A stretch of 7,152 nucleotides of DNA from Betaproteobacteria bacterium UBA6910 (GTDB taxonomy: Bacteria; Pseudomonadota; Gammaproteobacteria; Burkholderiales; UBA6910). Of this stretch, positions 4,995 to 7,152 are shown in pieces. A program made the position numbers and the translations under genes. How positions within the stretch are numbered: position 1 is the stretch's first letter; each line of letters starts with the position of its first letter. The stretch is from NCBI GenBank assembly GCA_002451065.1, contig DKBC01000110.1, positions 1-7,152 on the forward strand. Direction: 5' to 3'. A model generated the notes under the pieces. It saw only the letters and a list, made by a program, of their open reading frames with translations, was not told where the DNA came from and made no database searches.

Positions 4995-6005
4995 GTGAAA
5001 CTAGACCGCCTCGCGAATTTCCCCCGCGTTTCCCTGGGGCACTTCCCGACGCCCCTGGAACCGATGCCCCGGCTGACCCGCCACCTGGGCGGGCCGCGCC
5101 TGCTGGTGAAACGGGACGACTGCTCCGGGCTCGGGGCCGGCGGGAACAAGGCCCGCAAGCTGGAGTTTGTGCTGGGGGACGCGCTGCACCGAGGGGCGGG
5201 CTGCGTCATCACCGTCGGCGCACTGCAGTCCAATCACTGCCGGCAGACGGCCGCGGCTTGCGCCAGGCTTGGCCTGGAGTGCCACTTGATCCTGCGGCGG
5301 GGGGTGCCCATCGACACCGCTGCCTACAACCGGAGCGGCAACGTGCTGCTGGACGGGCTGTTCGGCGCCAAGATCACCTTCATCCCACGGGAGCAGAGCC
5401 GCGAGGAGACCATGGCGCGGCTGGCGGATGACCTGCGAGCCCAAGGGCGCCGGCCCTACGCTATACCCGTGGGCGGGACCAACCTGGAAGGGGACCTGGG
5501 CTACGTGGCCTGCGCCCAGGAGCTGCATGCCCAATGCGAGGCGGATGGCATAGCCGCCACCCACGTTCTGGTCGCCACCGGCACCGGTGGCACCCAGGCG
5601 GGGCTGGTGGCGGGACTTCACGCGCTGGGAAATCCGGCGCGCGTGGTGGGCGTGAGCGTGGAGGGCAAGGAGGCGCAGCAGGAGAAGATCGTTTTTCAGA
5701 ACGCGGCGGAGGCCGCGCAAGCGGTCGGCGCTGGAACGCCTTTGCCCGAGGACGCCGTGGAAGTGGCGGGCGGCTTCTATGGCCCGGGCTACGGCCTGCC
5801 GACTCCCGGTATGCGCGAGGCCCTGGAGCTTGCCGCACGGCTGGAAGGGCTGATCCTGGACCCGGTCTATACCGGGAAGGCGATGGCGGGGCTGATCGGC
5901 CTGGTGCGGCAGGGGGCGCTGACGGCTCGCGACACCGTAATCTTCATGCACACCGGGGGCTTGCCGGGGCTGTTCGCGTATCCCGATGTCCTGAGCGCCG
6001 GTTGA
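4995..6005 (+). CDS. PLP-dependent D-cysteine desulfhydrase / L-cysteate sulfo-lyase family enzyme
   Basis: The protein has 336 residues, starts at GTG 4995 and is close to the 328 of E. coli DcyD, with no signal peptide. It belongs to the fold-type II PLP family with D-cysteine desulfhydrase, ACC deaminase and CuyA. Visible motifs are NFPRVSLGHFPTPLE (8-22); KRDDCSGLGAGGNK (39-52) with the Schiff-base Lys52; QSNH (78-81), which holds the substrate carboxylate; the phosphate-binding GTGGT (196-200); Tyr266 and Tyr292, equivalent to the active-site tyrosines of DcyD; LDPVYTGKAMAGLI (288-301); and HTGG (319-322). DcyD converts D-cysteine to pyruvate, H2S and ammonia; CuyA converts L-cysteate to pyruvate, sulfite and ammonia. 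The RDDC-GL form of the lysine loop is closer to my memory of CuyA than to E. coli DcyD (RDDVTPM), so the substrate is left open. The HD-GYP gene follows after 68 bases. Confidence 0.93.
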   Translation: MKLDRLANFPRVSLGHFPTPLEPMPRLTRHLGGPRLLVKRDDCSGLGAGGNKARKLEFVLGDALHRGAGCVITVGALQSNHCRQTAAACARLGLECHLILRRGVPIDTAAYNRSGNVLLDGLFGAKITFIPREQSREETMARLADDLRAQGRRPYAIPVGGTNLEGDLGYVACAQELHAQCEADGIAATHVLVATGTGGTQAGLVAGLHALGNPARVVGVSVEGKEAQQEKIVFQNAAEAAQAVGAGTPLPEDAVEVAGGFYGPGYGLPTPGMREALELAARLEGLILDPVYTGKAMAGLIGLVRQGALTARDTVIFMHTGGLPGLFAYPDVLSAG

Positions 6006-6030
6006 CACCCGATAGCGCATGGCGGAAAGT
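6002..6030 (+). promoter_or_regulatory. Possible promoter overlapping the PLP enzyme stop
   Basis: A perfect -35 hexamer TTGACA at 6002-6007 overlaps the TGA stop (6003-6005). The sequence 17 bases on, GAAAGT (6025-6030), matches the -10 at only 3 of 6 positions. The HD-GYP gene may have its own weak or activator-dependent promoter, or may be read through from the gene before. Confidence 0.18.
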
Positions 6031-6062
6031 CGACGCGAGGTCGGCGTGGCCGATCTGAAAGC

Positions 6063-6067
6063 GGGAG
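6063..6067 (+). promoter_or_regulatory. Ribosome binding site of the HD-GYP gene
   Basis: GGGAG lies 6 bases before ATG 6074. An in-frame TGA at 6056-6058 leaves no room for an earlier start, so this start is fixed. Confidence 0.75.
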
Positions 6068-6073
6068 TGTGCA

Positions 6074-7152
6074 ATGGATCACAGGGACACCCTGGAGAGC
6101 CTGAACGCGAACGTGCCGCTACGGGAAAAGCTGGCCGAAACGCATCGGGTCCTGAACGGCTATCTGCCGTTCGTGGCCCGCGTTGCCGTCGCTCTCTACG
6201 AACCCAAAACCACGCTGCTCAAGACCTACGTTCAGAGCAGCGACACCGACGATCCATTGCCCCATTACCAGGCGCGGCTGAGCGAGACCCCGTCGCTGCA
6301 GGCTCTGCTGGCGGAAGGCAAGCCGAGGGTCATCAACAACATGGTGACCTTCGAGGGGGAGGGCCATGAGCACAGCCGGCGCCTCGGGCGGCAGGGATAT
6401 GCCGCCAGCTACACGATGCCCATGTTCTCGAACGGCGGGTTCTTCGGGTTCGTGTTCTTCAATTCCCACGATCCCGACGTGTTCACCGACCTGGCGCTGA
6501 AGCAGCTGGACGTGTTCGGGCACATGATCTCGCTTATGGTGATCAACGAGCTGTCGTCCGTGCGAACACTGCTAGCGGCGCTGGCCACCACCTCCCACAT
6601 CACCCATTTGCGGGATCCGGAAACGGGCAGCCACCTGGATCGCATGTCGCGCTACGCCCGGGTGATCGCCCGGGCCCTGGCTTCCCGCCACGCCCTGGAC
6701 GATGATTACATCGAGCACATATTCATGTATTCGCCGCTGCACGACATTGGGAAGATTGGCATACCCGACAGCATCCTGCTCAAGAGCGGAAGTCTCACAG
6801 CGGACGAGGCCGTGGTCATGCGCTCCCACGCCGCGCGAGGCCGGGAGGCGATCGACGACATGCTGGCGAGCTTCGGCCTGGACGGCCTGCAGCACGTGGA
6901 CATCCTGCGCAACATCGTGGAGTACCACCACGAGGCGGTGGACGGCGGCGGCTATCCCAGAGGGCTCAAGGGCGACAGGATTCCCCTGGAGGCGCGCATC
7001 GTGGCGGTGGCGGACGTGTTCGACGCCCTTACCAGCCGGCGCCCCTACAAGGAGGCGTGGACCAACGAGGACGCCTTCGCAGCCTTGCGGCGCCTGGCCC
7101 GGGACAAGCTGGACGCCGCGTGCGTGGCCGCGCTGCTGGATAACCGCGCCGA
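6074..7152 (+). CDS. GAF plus HD-GYP cyclic-di-GMP phosphodiesterase (3' end missing)
   Basis: The open frame starts at ATG 6074 and runs off the window after 359 codons with no stop. Residues about 30-160 look like a GAF-type sensor domain, ending in VFTDLALKQLDVFGHMISL (136-154). A linker helix leads to an HD-GYP domain from about 165. HD-GYP enzymes degrade cyclic-di-GMP to pGpG or GMP. The ligands known from structures of the family are all visible: Glu183 and His187 (DPETGSH), His223-Asp224 with Lys227 (HDIGKIGIPD), His252, His285-His286 (YHHE), the GYP signature at 293-295 (DGGGYPRGLKG), and Asp314 (AVADVFDALTSRRPY). Glu183 corresponds to the residue used for a third metal in the trinuclear PmGH enzyme. 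The protein is therefore predicted to be catalytically active, cytoplasmic and controlled by its GAF domain, whose ligand is unknown. It lies 68 bases after the PLP enzyme, perhaps in the same transcript. Confidence 0.93.
   Translation, partial: MDHRDTLESLNANVPLREKLAETHRVLNGYLPFVARVAVALYEPKTTLLKTYVQSSDTDDPLPHYQARLSETPSLQALLAEGKPRVINNMVTFEGEGHEHSRRLGRQGYAASYTMPMFSNGGFFGFVFFNSHDPDVFTDLALKQLDVFGHMISLMVINELSSVRTLLAALATTSHITHLRDPETGSHLDRMSRYARVIARALASRHALDDDYIEHIFMYSPLHDIGKIGIPDSILLKSGSLTADEAVVMRSHAARGREAIDDMLASFGLDGLQHVDILRNIVEYHHEAVDGGGYPRGLKGDRIPLEARIVAVADVFDALTSRRPYKEAWTNEDAFAALRRLARDKLDAACVAALLDNRA

Noticed and set aside
5001..6074. 357-residue minus-strand frame opposite the PLP enzyme
   Set aside because: The plus strand encodes a complete PLP enzyme with all catalytic residues. 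The antisense product is a shadow of its codon bias.
6119..6931. Two minus-strand frames (6119-6523 and 6572-6931) opposite the HD-GYP gene
   Set aside because: Both are antisense to a continuous plus-strand frame with a complete set of HD-GYP metal ligands.

Overview
The window is GC-rich bacterial chromosomal DNA with compact genes, clear Shine-Dalgarno sites and strong third-position G/C bias. A homodimeric-type pyruvate dehydrogenase E1, a FecR/DUF6600 exported protein, an AcpA-like phosphoesterase and a GAF plus HD-GYP protein together suggest a free-living proteobacterium, probably gamma or beta. I cannot name a genus.

Layout. Positions 1-699 (+) hold the C-terminal 232 codons of aceE. 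No aceF follows. Positions 971-2770 (+) encode an exported FecR/DUF6600 protein with a long arginine-rich tail. Two minus-strand genes converge on it: 3002-3475, a small protein of unknown function with a discoidin-like look, and 3758-4606, an exported phosphoesterase of the alkaline phosphatase superfamily. A 388-base divergent spacer (4607-4994) holds repeats and candidate promoters. Positions 4995-6005 (+) encode a PLP-dependent enzyme of the D-cysteine desulfhydrase / L-cysteate sulfo-lyase family, starting at GTG. Positions 6074-7152 (+) begin a GAF plus HD-GYP cyclic-di-GMP phosphodiesterase that runs off the end.

The genes look functionally unrelated: central carbon metabolism, envelope, phosphate ester hydrolysis, sulfur amino acid breakdown and second-messenger turnover. 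No CRISPR array, insertion sequence, tRNA, rRNA, integrase or defence system is visible, and I see no convincing undescribed system. The points most worth a second look are the codon-bias collapse in the DUF6600 tail, the small discoidin-like protein, the repeat-rich spacer before 4995, and the substrate of the PLP enzyme.
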